A stretch of DNA of 15,190 nucleotides from Kalaharituber pfeilii (GCA_015179045.1 WHUZ01000282.1:1-15190), one strand, 5' to 3'. Shown: positions 1 through 8,240, counted from the first letter of the stretch. The notes: generated by a model from the sequence alone, not told the origin. Numbers and translations: made by a program.

Positions 1-1479
1 CGAGTCTGAGTTAATTGCTGTCAGCTTTAGTCATCCGGAAGTATAATTTGGAGCGGTAGAAAAAATTGTTCACTTTGTCATATCGTCTGTTGAAGGTTAG
101 TATGTTGACCCAGAGTAGGACTTTTGGTTCTTGCCAAGGTAGAGAGGGATCCCTCGGCAGGGAGGTCATCATCCACCAAAGGGAGGTTCACCACACTGCC
201 GCCACAAGGATCTGGAAGAGAGGTGGGCTACTACCAGGAGGGGCCAGAGGTCCAGAGGTGAAGCAGAAGGCATTCTAGAGGTGTTTTCTTCTTGCTGCTA
301 CTGTACAAGAAGTCCAGTATATGGTCCAATATGTTATTCATGTCATTCATGTTTCTGATGAGAGGTTTAGTTTATCCAGGAAAAAATCTTCGAGCTCGGC
401 TTTTTGTCGAAGGAGAGCATCATTAAATTGGACGCTTTGGTTGTTCAATATGTTATTGAATTGGGCAGGTTGAGCTACAGCAATAGCATTGAGCTTTTCC
501 TTTAGAGCTCTCAGGTTGGCTATCGTGGTGTGGTTATCCGCCTTCCGCTGAGCTACGAGCTGGTTAGTCAGATTTGCGACTTCAGTTAGTGCTTGTTGAG
601 CTCCGATTGGGTATACTCTGTAGTCTCTTTGAGTTTGTTGCTGGTCACATTCACTACTTTCCACATTTCCTTCATCTCTAATATCTCCTGATATGGTGCT
701 GGAGAGTTATCGGCGGGGTCTGGAGATCGGGTAGTGGCTTTAGCTATAGAGGCTGCAGGTTTGGCTATTAAGAGGGTAGGTTTGGCCATGAAGGGGTTCG
801 TTTAGCTATTTCTTTTCCCTTGGAGCTAGATGGTTCTTCTAACTTCTCCATGATTGCTCGAGGTATGGGAGCTGTGGGGCATGGTGACTGGAGGAGGGGT
901 GCCACTGGGGTGCAGGCCGGAGAGTTTCTATCTTGAAATGGCGAGTCCCATAGCTCATCCTAGGTGTTGTATATAATGGCATATAGGCAATATAGTGCTA
1001 CGGTTGCGAGTGTATCATTGAAAGTTGCCCGCGAGGTCTTGCCTGTATTTCCTGAGTTTCCAGGACGACCGTATCGGTTTCATCTGCATCATCGCCCATG
1101 TAGTAAGGGATGATGACTGAGAGGTCGTGAATGGATCAACCACAAGGGGGGTAGTGATGTCCATAGAGTTATCCGTTGATATTGCTGATGCTATAGTTTA
1201 TGTGAGTCTGGCTCTTTGTACGAGGGAGAGGTGCGAGCGGATGATATTTAACTCTCACCGTGTAGTATTTAGCTGCGATGCTAACTAGCGGATGTGGTCT
1301 TCAGTAACTATCTAGAGCCGGTGGCCTTCGTTGATCTCTTACTACAAAAACTCAATATTAGCATAGAGTTGTTCTTGCTGCAATTGTTGCGATGCAAGCT
1401 TGTCATGGTAGAAATCAATCTGCTCTCTTAACTGTTGCGTGCGGTTAATAGATTGTAGTCGTTAGCAATTATCAGGCAT
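1..1479 (-). pseudogene. gag: Broken gag of element A with a long N-terminal coiled coil
   Basis: The candidate start is the ATG at 1477-1479, about 65 nt inside the LTR. From there one frame to about 1190 reads as a Gln/Leu/Glu-rich coiled coil (for example REQIDFYHDKLASQQLQQEQ), broken by about seven stops, mostly TAG/TAA at positions that suit Gln or Trp. Further in, pieces continue in shifted frames: a Pro-rich stretch with SSSKGKEIAKR near 800-960, then a second coiled-coil frame at 664-347 (ALTEVANLTNQLVAQRKADN). A Ser/Lys-Gly-Lys stretch followed by a coiled coil also occurs in the Gag of element B, but B lacks A's first coiled coil. Gag would form the particle and bind the element RNA. 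The capsid and zinc knuckle lie outside the window. Calling it Gag rests on position beside the LTR and on layout, not on a diagnostic motif. Confidence 0.65.
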
Positions 1480-1720
1480 ACAATTAGTATGATTAGGAGT
1501 AGGACATGGAGCATGGAGATAAATAAAAGATCAGCGGTGTAATATTACTGCTAGGCGCTTCAATGTTGCTAAGTGGTAGTGGTCCGGTACTTATGGTATA
1601 GCTAAAGGTGAGTGATGAAGAAGAGCAGGCGAAAGGTACATGATAAACATAGAGTTTAAGTAAAACTTAGGACACCCCTAGTGTCTTGATTCTTTATAAC
1701 TAACAGCAGGTAGTCAGAGC

Positions 1721-1727
1721 TTATATA
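1721..1727 (-). promoter_or_regulatory. TATA box of the A LTR
   Basis: TATATAA on the minus strand, at the same relative place as TATATAAA in B's LTRs. It would set transcription start about 25-30 nt downstream, near 1690. Probably silent now. Confidence 0.5.
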
Positions 1728-1930
1728 GTAGGTGCCCATCATATATAACTTATTAATAATTAATAACATGACTATAATATAATAACACTATCTCATAAAA
1801 TAGATAAGTAAATATAGAAACAGTAACATAATAGAAACATATGATAACGTAGATCCCCTTTCCAAAACCAATAAGCAGGCAAAGTATTATCTATATTACA
1901 ACCATGTATTATTAGTAAAGGTATTGTAAG

Positions 1931-1968
1931 CGGTACTGGTTGCAATATAAGCAACATAACCAGCACCG
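1931..1968. repeat. Imperfect inverted repeat in the A LTR
   Basis: The arms cggtactggttgc (1931-1943) and gcaacataaccagcaccg (1951-1968) pair with a bulge around a 7-nt spacer. It lies in the U3 part of the LTR. No role can be assigned. Confidence 0.5.
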
Positions 1969-2162
1969 TAAGTAATGTACATGTATTAGTGCAGTGTACG
2001 TACAAGAACTAACACACATGTCTATGAGGTAACCACCGAACAACCAAAGTGTACTGCGGCTCACCTAGTACTGATCAGATACATCTTAGCAAGTCTTATA
2101 ATGGTATAGTAGTAGTACCTTCCCAATATTCGGTAGGTCTTTACCTTTAGCTGTAACAACCT

Positions 2163-3521
2163 GTCGAACGAGATTATAATCTTAATGGTATTAATGTGGA
2201 CGACTGGAAAAGGAGAAAAGATAAGTTGTTGATAGTACTGGAACAATACCAGCCTGAAGTCATAAAACAATACTACAACTTCAATATCACTAGTCACTGG
2301 GGAGTGCACTGTACTCATAAAATTATTTCAAGGAACTTCTACTAGAATGGATGGAAGGAAGATACCCAACACTATATTGCAAGTTGTACCCTCTGCCAAA
2401 AAGCTAAAGCAGATAGATACTTATAATAGACACAACTTATCCTAATACCTATGAGTATCAAACCCTTTGAGGAAATTGTAATGGACTTCATTGGAGAACT
2501 ACCAGAGTTAGAAGGCTTCAATACTATCCTCATCATTACTGACTAGTTCACCAAAGTACAATGATACATACTGGCCAAGACGACTTGGACAGCTACTAAT
2601 GTCACATCCATTTATATCAATGAGATCTGGCAATACCATGGCCTACCTCTTGCAATCATTTCTGACCATGAACCTCAATTTGCCTTTGCATACTGGAAAG
2701 AATTAAACAACAAGCTTGACATCAAGCTTCAACTCTCTACTGCACACTATTCCTAGACCAATGGACTCTCTAAAAGAGCTATTCATACATTGAAGCAATA
2801 CCTATGTATCTTCTGTCATGATTGTCAAAACTGTTAGACTACTTGGCTACTCCTAGCTGAGTTCGCCTACAACTCTTTGCATACCTCTACCCATGGTTAT
2901 ATACCCTTCAAAAGCCTATACAGATTCAACCTAAAGGTAATTTACGTTTCAGACAACCATACCTTCGCATCACTGGTAGCAGAAGACTGGCTCGATCAAA
3001 TAACTACAGTTCATAATGATATCCACAACACTCTCAAAAAAATAAATGATAAGAGGTCTCAACTTCATATTAAGAAGTCTTGTTAGTTCCGAGTAGGAGA
3101 TTAAGTCCTCATTGACTAATGCAACCTTTAGGTTGTCACCGGCAATTATAAGGTACTTAATAATAAGTATATTGGTCCCTATAAGGTTAAAAGAGTCGTT
3201 AGTTAGGATGCATATGAGCTCAACCTACCCCAAGATATCCATCTACACAAGGTCATCTATACCAGCCTTCTAAAGCCCTACTGAGTCTGAAACGAAGACC
3301 AAATAGACCTTGACAATGATGAAGAAGAACTCTACTATGATATCAACCATATCATTGACAGTAGAAGAGTCCAAGGTCAAGTCAAATACTGAATCTGTTA
3401 GCAAGGATACAACGAAAATGATGATATATAGGAACCACTTGCAAACTTTCAACATAGTATCAAACTAATTAGAGAGTTCCACGAGAATAACACATACAAG
3501 CTCAGAAATCTGAATGTCTAA
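2163..3521 (+). pseudogene. pol: Pol remnant of element C: integrase, GPY/F module, chromodomain
   Basis: One continuous plus-strand frame from about 2163 to the TAA at 3519-3521 encodes the end of Pol, without frameshifts but with about 17 in-frame stops. In order: linker (KLLIVLEQYQPEVIKQYYNF), degraded zinc-binding region (SHWGVH, then CTLCQKAKA), integrase core (MDFIGELPE with the first Asp, SDHEPQF with the second), GPY/F module (NKYIGPYKVKRVVS) and chromodomain (about 3330-3480, DINHIIDSRRVQGQVKY then EPLANFQHS). The catalytic Glu position reads GLSKRA, so Glu is Lys, a G-to-A-type change. Intact integrase would insert the cDNA, and the chromodomain would steer it to marked chromatin. 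Most stops are explained by C-to-T or G-to-A changes (Trp TGG to TAG, Gln CAG to TAG, Arg CGA to TGA). Element B supplies the aligned reading. Confidence 0.88.
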
Positions 3522-3761
3522 AAGGCTTTGAACTTCATGTGAGTACTATATGAACTAGTACTTAACATATCTAATACTGTTATATAGGACACATCAGTCT
3601 TACTATTAGCCATTAATACAAAAGATATTAATGAATAAGTACTATGCATTATGATATGCTGAATTGCTTAGCTATAAAAGATAACTTCACTGACCTACCG
3701 AAGGGTCAATGATACTCTCGGATCGACTTAGTAGGCCTTTGAGACAAAGGACCTCTAAGAT
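3522..3761 (+). other. 3' non-coding region of element C
   Basis: AT-rich stretch between the end of the chromodomain frame and the polypurine tract. I see no reading frame or repeat in it. Its place matches the roughly 300-nt 3' non-coding region of element B. Confidence 0.5.
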
Positions 3762-3770
3762 AGGGGGTGA
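3762..3770 (+). promoter_or_regulatory. Polypurine tract of element C
   Basis: AGGGGGTGA directly before the LTR start TGTTATGGC. The same nine bases precede the 3' LTR of element B. This is the expected primer site for plus-strand DNA synthesis. Confidence 0.8.
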
Positions 3771-3930
3771 TGTTATGGCTAAAGGTAAAGACCTACCCAA
3801 TATCGGGAAAGTACCACCCTATACTATTATAAAACTTACTAAGATATATCTGATTAATACTAGGCAAGCCGTAGTACACTTTGGTTGTTTGGTAGTTGCC
3901 TCACAGACGTGTGTGTCGGTTCTTCATCAG
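3771..3930 (+). repeat. Truncated 3' LTR of element C
   Basis: The first 155-160 nt match the minus-strand reading of A's LTR from 2158 down to about 2000, with mainly transition differences and a small indel. Similarity is lost near 3930, so the rest of the roughly 600-bp LTR is missing. With A's LTR it forms an inverted pair around the C pol remnant. Confidence 0.8.
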
Positions 3931-4239
3931 TAAAAAATAGGTCGCACTACAATGTGGCACCCAGCATCACAATACACAGTTTGTACCCTGAGCACCTCAT
4001 CTGCCCCATACATATCTAACCTTATCACCTCGTGACAGTTGTGCCCTATGCATTTTTAGCCTTATTTCTTTGCTACTCTCACGCCCCATGAAATCGGCTT
4101 TGAACCTTGGTATGCCCCTGGTATTACAAAATCTAGTTTACGCTCTCAGTGTACACAATGCAAGTAATCCTGCTACCAGCGTCATGACATGCTCAAGTCC
4201 TCTATTGTACCCACGATACAAGTAATACTGCCACTGGCA
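3931..4239. other. Non-coding stretch with a two-copy 58-bp-spaced repeat
   Basis: No credible gene. At 4154 and 4212 two related segments occur (acaatgcaagtaatcctgct and acgatacaagtaatactgcc), both running on to a CTCAA motif that leads into the 9-bp array. Nothing else recognised. Confidence 0.4.
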
Positions 4240-4431
4240 TCGAAACGTGCTCAACGTGCTTATAATGTCCTTCATTTCATGTGCACATCTCATGTGCGTA
4301 TACTCAACATGCTCAATGTGCCCAATATGCCCTCAATCTCATATGAGCACTCAATATACTCAACATGCTCAACATACTTACTATACTTGTATGTACTTAA
4401 TATGTTCTATATTTCGTGTACGCGCTTAATG
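4240..4431. repeat. 9-bp minisatellite, left block
   Basis: Degenerate tandem array with 9-bp units such as GCTCAACAT, GCTCAATGT and GCCCAATAT, broken at intervals by a longer spacer resembling ctcatgtgcgcac. Open frames across it read as LNM/PNM-type tripeptide repeats and are by-products of the 9-bp period. It stops at a T13 run at 4432. Confidence 0.75.
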
Positions 4432-4488
4432 TTTTTTTTTTTTTCAATACTTGCATGCTGCCCAACGGGCTATGGCGAGTATTTTATT
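4432..4488 (+). repeat. Left inverted end
   Basis: T13 plus about 44 nt ending near tattttatt. Reverse-complement similar to 5399-5464. On the minus strand it reads AATAAA, about 40 nt, then poly(A), like the 3' end of a polyadenylated transcript. Confidence 0.6.
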
Positions 4489-4622
4489 AATGAAAGTAAA
4501 AACAACAGCAACAACTACAACAAATCTCGTATCCCTAAATATATTTATTCCCTGCGAGCTCCTCCATGATATGGGTAGCGCCCGGTATCTCCTACTTCCG
4601 TCTCCTCTACAAGTCATACTAG

Positions 4623-5360
4623 ACTGAATGGTACCAACGTCCACTAATTCTCACCTTCTCAACATCCATCTCTTTCTCCAAGTACATTACTACCAAACTT
4701 GTCTTCTTTCCTTCGTTCTACAGTATGGGCCTCCTCCTCAGCTAGCGAATCTCAACTATCTTCCCCAATTCTTTGTTTATGGCTTCCAACCAGTGTTTAA
4801 CCTCCCCTAAGTCCTTCCGAAAGGCGATCCTATATATTACAAAGGCCAGATTTACTCTTGGTGGTAGCTTCAGAGTTGGTTGGTAGAGGGGTAGTGGTAT
4901 GGCCCTTCTGGGCGGCCAGATGGCATTGGAAAGCCTCTTTCTGGCTTAAGAATTGTCCTTTACCCTTTGGAGGTCTTCCTTTGCCCTTTGTATCTGTGGA
5001 GGATGTAGGTGGTAGTGGCGTGGGTGTAGATAGTAATGGCTTTGCCTTCGGTGATGGTAGTACTGGCGGTGGTCTCGACATAGGTAGTACTCCTGATAAA
5101 GATGCAATTTTCTTGGCCTCCTCACCGCTAAGTTGGCACTTAATTTCATATGATTGATCCGGAGCGGTCGGAAAAAAGACATACTTATCGAAGAAAGCAA
5201 GAAGACAAGCTCCATCATAGTATACTTGGAGGACTTACAAGACATTAACAAGATACAACTTAGAGGGAGATGACTCAAGGTGAACCAGTATAAGAAGGAG
5301 AGAGGAAGGAGATAAGACAAAATACTGGTCGCATCCTCGCAATACATACCGAACTGCAGG
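4623..5360 (-). pseudogene. Unknown protein frame inside the 1.03-kb unit
   Basis: From about 5360 a minus-strand frame runs to 4830 with one internal TAA (near 5237). Past a TAG near 4830 and an apparent one-base shift at a G-run near 4805, related-looking coding continues to a TAG near 4623, for about 245 codons. In order: hydrophobic N-part (YFVLSPSSLLLILVHL), a block reading YYDGACLLAFFDKYVFFPTA and YEIKCQLSGEEAKK, a Pro/Ser-rich linker (SRPPPVLPSP), a basic KGKGRPPKGKGQ segment, then charged helices (EVKHWLEAINKELGKIVEIR and MYLEKEMDVEKVRI). I recognise no family. The basic linker could bind nucleic acid. No start codon is convincing, and the open plus-strand frame at 4858-5157 lacks such composition. 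Confidence 0.4.
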
Positions 5361-5398
5361 CCCTATGTACTTAAGCTTAGTTAGTTTCTTTTCTGTTT

Positions 5399-5464
5399 AA
5401 ATAAACCCTCACCATAGTTCGTAGGACGGCATGCGAGTAATGAAATAAAAAAAAAAAAAAAAAA
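5399..5464 (-). repeat. Right inverted end
   Basis: AATAAACCCTCACCATAG on the plus strand, then ggcatgcgagtaatgaaat and A18. It pairs with 4432-4488 as an inverted repeat. Confidence 0.6.
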
Positions 5465-5780
5465 GATTTAGAGCTGGAGTCTTCCCCTTTCTCTTCCTCA
5501 TCCGAGAGGAGATGGGTAGCGATAGTAGTAGTGGCGGTGGTGGCGGTAGTAGTAGTGGCAGTGGTGGTAGCGGTGGTAGTGGTAGTGGTAGTGCCAGACT
5601 CACCGGCTCTGCTGTGATTGGACTGAACCCCAATCTCTTGCTTGGGCCGTGGAAATATTCTCCTTTCCAGTATGGTTTCCCATTATCTGCATTTCCACAG
5701 AAAGAACAGAACTCCCGCTTTTTGGCATCTACGCATATAAAGTACAGAAACACTCCCTTTTCCAGTCCTTCATTGTTCAT
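5465..5780 (-). CDS. Hypothetical Cys-containing, Pro/Leu-rich frame
   Basis: The minus-strand frame starting with ATG at 5780 reads NNEGLEKGVFLYFICVDAKK, then a Cys pair (FCSFCGN) and KGEYFHGPSKRLGF, then a Pro/Leu run encoded by the trinucleotide repeat at 5512-5594, and runs into the poly(T) of the neighbouring inverted end, ending at 5409. The plus strand is also open (5512-5880, Gly/Ser-rich start). The first 60 residues look protein-like, but nothing is recognisable and the rest is low complexity. It may be a 5' fragment of a gene or of the same mobile unit. Low confidence that it is expressed. Confidence 0.2.
5512..5594. repeat. GGT/AGT trinucleotide repeat
   Basis: Nearly uninterrupted GGT, AGT, GGC and AGC triplets. 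Read as Gly/Ser on the plus strand and Pro/Leu in the minus frame described above. It explains much of the length of both overlapping open frames. Confidence 0.75.
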
Positions 5781-5880
5781 TTTTAGGAACGCTGTAATGG
5801 CACTCTTGTTAGCACTGAGGCTTATAGTCTTGGCGCGACAGAGGTGGGGTGACGTGCTGGCAACAGTGGTGGTGAGCTGA

Positions 5881-6058
5881 AGAATCCTCGAGATTTCGCC
5901 CCGCGGGGGAATTTCACACTATCAGGTATTTGAGAATAAGAATTAGATCAAAAGACTAAGCTTGCTAAGTACTTTCGATCTATGTAGATTTCAGTAAAGG
6001 GGATATTATGGTTGTAGAGTCGCTTTCAAATACTCGTCCTGAGGTGGTTGTTGTCAGT
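5881..6058. other. Non-coding spacer with a GC palindrome
   Basis: No gene seen. Near 5893-5918 an imperfect palindrome centred on CCCCGCGGGG is flanked by atttc and gaattt. The stretch ends where the second 9-bp array begins. Confidence 0.4.
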
Positions 6059-6059
6059 G

Positions 6060-6420
6060 ACACGGCATGTGCTCAACGTACTCAACATGCTCAATATGCC
6101 TAATATGCTCTATATCTCATGTATGCACTCAATGTACTCAACATACTTAACGTGCTTAACATACTCAATGTGCCCAATATGCCCTCATCTCACAGGAGCA
6201 CTCAACATGCTTAACATGCGCAATATACTCAATATGCTCACTATGCTCATGTGCACTCAATATGTTTAATATTTCATGTACACGCTCAACGTGCTTAACA
6301 TGCTCAATGTGTCCAATATGCCCTACATCTCATGTGCGCACTCAATGTCTCTCAACATACTTACCGTACTTAATATGCTCAATGTGTTCTACAATTCTAT
6401 ATCTCATGTGTACGCCCAAG
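6060..6420. repeat. 9-bp minisatellite, right block
   Basis: Same 9-bp family as 4240-4431 (GCTCAACAT, GCTCAATAT, GCCCAATAT variants) with the same interspersed spacer (ctcatgtatgcac, ctcatgtgcgcac, ctcatgtgtacgc at about 6115, 6327 and 6402). Spacer intervals vary from about 57 to 83 bp. Open frames in it reflect the period only. Confidence 0.8.
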
Positions 6421-6539
6421 ATGGTCTATTAACTTAATTAGTCAATATTGCAGTATGTCTGAACTGCCCTAGTTAGTACATTATGAAATTGAGATCAAGT
6501 TTACAGTATTGAAAATGGGCAGAGTCCACTATGTACTGG

Positions 6540-6805
6540 CTTGCTTGCAGGTTGCTTGGGCTCTCTATTGAGTTACTGAATTGAGTGCTATGGAGGTCGC
6601 TTAGGCCCTTATTAGGTCTTGTATAGGTTGCTAAATTCAGTACTGATAAGGTCACTTAAGCCATTTTAGCTTAAGCTTCCAGGCGGGTCCCTTAGGTCTC
6701 CTGTGGGTTACTAAATTGAGTGCTAGTAAAATCGCTTGAGCCTCCATTGGGTCTCAGATAGGTTGCTAAATTCGGTACTGATGAGGTCGCTCAAGCCATT
6801 TCAGC
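6540..6805. repeat. 135-bp repeat built from 55-bp subunits
   Basis: The motif gtt(a/g)ctaaatt(g/c)(a/g)gt occurs at 6572, 6627, 6706 and 6762. Members 1 and 3 are 134 bp apart and 2 and 4 are 135 bp apart, so a dimer of about 135 bp is present roughly twice. Each copy also carries a block like gtcgcttaagcc. No coding meaning seen. Confidence 0.65.
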
Positions 6806-6965
6806 TGCCCGCTGTAATCCCACAGGCCAGCTAGGATAGCTCGTAATAGCAATTAGACTACTACAATGGTATGATACAACCACACTAGGCATAGTATGAG
6901 TTGCTGATCAATCTAGTTCCAGCTGGCGTGTTGATACTATGAGAATTGCCCCTACTTGCATATTG
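6806..6965. other. Non-coding spacer
   Basis: About 160 bp between minisatellites. No gene, repeat or motif recognised. Confidence 0.4.
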
Positions 6966-7125
6966 AATTCAGGAGTCAATTCAGGGCTCAATTCTAGAGT
7001 TAATTAAGAACTCAATTTAGGAGTCAATTCAGGGCTCAATTCCAGAGTCAATTCAAGAGTTCATTTAGGAGTCAATTCCAAAGTCAATTCAGGAGTCAAT
7101 TCAGGAGTCCATTCAGGAGTCAATT
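6966..7125. repeat. 12-bp minisatellite with 48-bp higher-order unit
   Basis: About 13 copies of AATTCAGGAGTC. The block ggagtcaattc recurs at 6972, 7020 and 7068, exactly 48 bp apart, so four 12-mers form a higher-order unit present almost three times before simple 12-mers resume. Confidence 0.85.
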
Positions 7126-7134
7126 TTTATGGAA

Positions 7135-7250
7135 AGTGCTTCTTTGTCCTTCTTTATACTTTATCGTTCTTCTTAGTAGTTCAGTGTGCTTCTTCATACT
7201 TCGTCGTCCTTCTTCATGCTTGTTCATCCTACTTCGTCTTCTTCGTCCTT
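7135..7250. repeat. Pyrimidine-rich CTTC tract, about 20-bp period
   Basis: Strong strand asymmetry (C+T on the plus strand). Units like cttcttcatacttcgtcgtc and cttcttcatgcttgttcatc follow each other at 20 bp in the better part (about 7190-7245). Confidence 0.6.
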
Positions 7251-7309
7251 CACATAACCTACTCACATATCACACAACTTACTCACACTTATTAACAGGT
7301 GTCACTCGA

Positions 7310-8240
7310 TAGCACCAAATGTTGCATAATGAGCTCTATTAACTAGTATGGTAGGCCCCTTTTAATACCACGAGATGTTTGAATATGAGCTTAACTTCAC
7401 AAGTACTATAGGGCTCAGTATAAGATGTAGTAATATGAGCTGGATTTACAGATATGGTGGGTCCCTTTCAGAGTCACGAAATTTGTGAGCAGGAGCTCAA
7501 CCTGATATTGACACGTATGGCAGGGCCCTTTCGACAGCATAAGAGTGGCAGGAACAGTTCAATTTTATAGATATAGTAGGCCTTCATCTATGGTGTGATA
7601 TATAGTAGCATGAGATTAATACGAGACCAGAGGGCCCTTCCGCCAGTACAAGATATTGCAAAATCAGCACAATTTATAAGTATAGTGGGTTCTTGTCAAC
7701 GTCGAGATATGTGAACATGAGCTGAATCTAACATGTACTGTAGGGTCAAATTGACAATACAAGAATGGCAGAATGAGGTCAATATCATAGGTATGACCAG
7801 TCCCTTTCAACGTCGCGGAATATAAAGATATGGCAATGAGAGCTTAGTACATAGGTATAGTGGATCCCTTTTAACATCACAAGATATATGAACATGAACT
7901 GAATCTGACACATACTATAGAGCTCTTTGGACAGCACGAGAATAGTATGATGAGTACAATTTCATACATGTGGTGAGTCCCTTTCAACTTCGCGGGATGT
8001 ATGAATGTGAGCTGAATTTGACATGTACTATAGGGCCCAATCGACAACACCACAATGGTAGAATAAGGTCAATTTTACAGGTATGTTGGGTCTCTTTTAA
8101 CATCATAAAATGCATGGATATGAGCTCAATCTGTCAGCTACTAGTACTGTGAGACCCTTACAACGGTACGAGAATGAGGGAATGAGTTCAATTTAGCAGG
8201 TATGGCAGCCCTTCCTCTGCGGCGCTTGATATGACCTGAA
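7310..8240. repeat. Degenerate 57-bp minisatellite, about 16 copies
   Basis: The core (g)ccctttcaac followed by a cac(g/a)aga-like stretch recurs near 7354, 7411, 7461, 7527, 7582, 7634, 7690, 7743, 7800, 7864, 7922, 7977, 8034, 8089, 8152 and 8208. Intervals are about 52-64 bp, mean near 57. Two alternating variants (one with acatgtactatagg, one with acaggtatggtggg) give a dimer near 113-115 bp in the best-kept part. No long frame is shared by the copies. Confidence 0.8.

Larger units (their letters stand above)
1..2158 (-). mobile_element. Element A: 5' part of a decayed Ty3/gypsy retrotransposon
   Basis: This is the gag-side end of an LTR retrotransposon on the minus strand, cut by the left window edge. 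Seen: an LTR at about 1546-2158, then, inward (towards lower coordinates), a broken Gag reading frame rich in coiled coil. The LTR start is a close relative of the 3' LTR of element C, and its inner end and TATA region resemble element B. Its outer edge (TGTTA read on the minus strand at 2158) abuts coding sequence of element C, so A probably inserted into C. Pol and the 3' LTR should lie left of the window. No frame is intact, so the copy cannot be autonomous. Confidence 0.85.
1546..2158 (-). repeat. 5' LTR of element A
   Basis: About 613 bp. The U3 start at 2158 (TGTTACAGCTAAAGG on the minus strand) matches the LTR start of element C at 3771 for about 155 nt with mainly transition differences. 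The inner end near 1546 was placed by alignment to B's LTR and internal junction and is uncertain by a few bases. The segment near 1665-1730 matches B's LTR around its TATA box and the block reading gtgtcttgatt. Unlike B, this LTR has no 51-bp tandem repeats and is AT-rich between 1740 and 1860. Confidence 0.8.
2159..3930 (+). mobile_element. Element C: 3' part of a decayed Ty3/gypsy chromovirus
   Basis: This is the 3' third of a chromodomain gypsy element on the plus strand: the integrase end of pol, a short 3' non-coding region, a polypurine tract at 3762-3770 and a truncated LTR from 3771. It begins abruptly at the outer LTR edge of element A, in the linker between RNase H and integrase. 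That is what insertion of A would leave. The right end stops inside the LTR near 3930, so no target duplication can be read. It belongs to nearly the same LTR family as A and is a more distant relative of B. Confidence 0.85.
4432..5464 (-). mobile_element. Putative unclassified element with inverted, poly(A)/poly(T)-capped ends
   Basis: The left end is T13 (4432-4444) followed by caatacttgcatgctgccca. The right end, read inward on the minus strand, is T18 (5447-5464 complement) followed by a related sequence. About 47 bp are shared, roughly three-quarters identical by eye, mostly transition differences, with GCATGC and CCATAG conserved. Both outward readings contain AATAAA about 40 nt before the A-run. 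Between the ends lies an unrecognised minus-strand reading frame. Either this is a TIR-bearing DNA element of about 1.03 kb, or two poly(A)-tailed retroposons lie head to head. Limited homology favours the first and the A-tails favour the second. No target duplication was found at the A/T runs. Confidence 0.45.

Noticed and set aside
1793..2318. Minus-strand open frames in the A LTR and across the A/C junction
   Set aside because: They cross LTR or junction sequence, are rich in Tyr/Ile/Leu from AT-rich DNA, and match no domain.
4189..4569. Open frame with LNM/SMYS-like repeats over the left 9-bp array
   Set aside because: Its repeats mirror the 9-bp units, it runs through the T13 junction, and it has no protein-like composition. 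The same applies to 6048-6269.
4858..5157. Plus-strand frame rich in Gly/Val/Trp
   Set aside because: It is antisense to the more protein-like minus-strand frame and has no recognisable motif.
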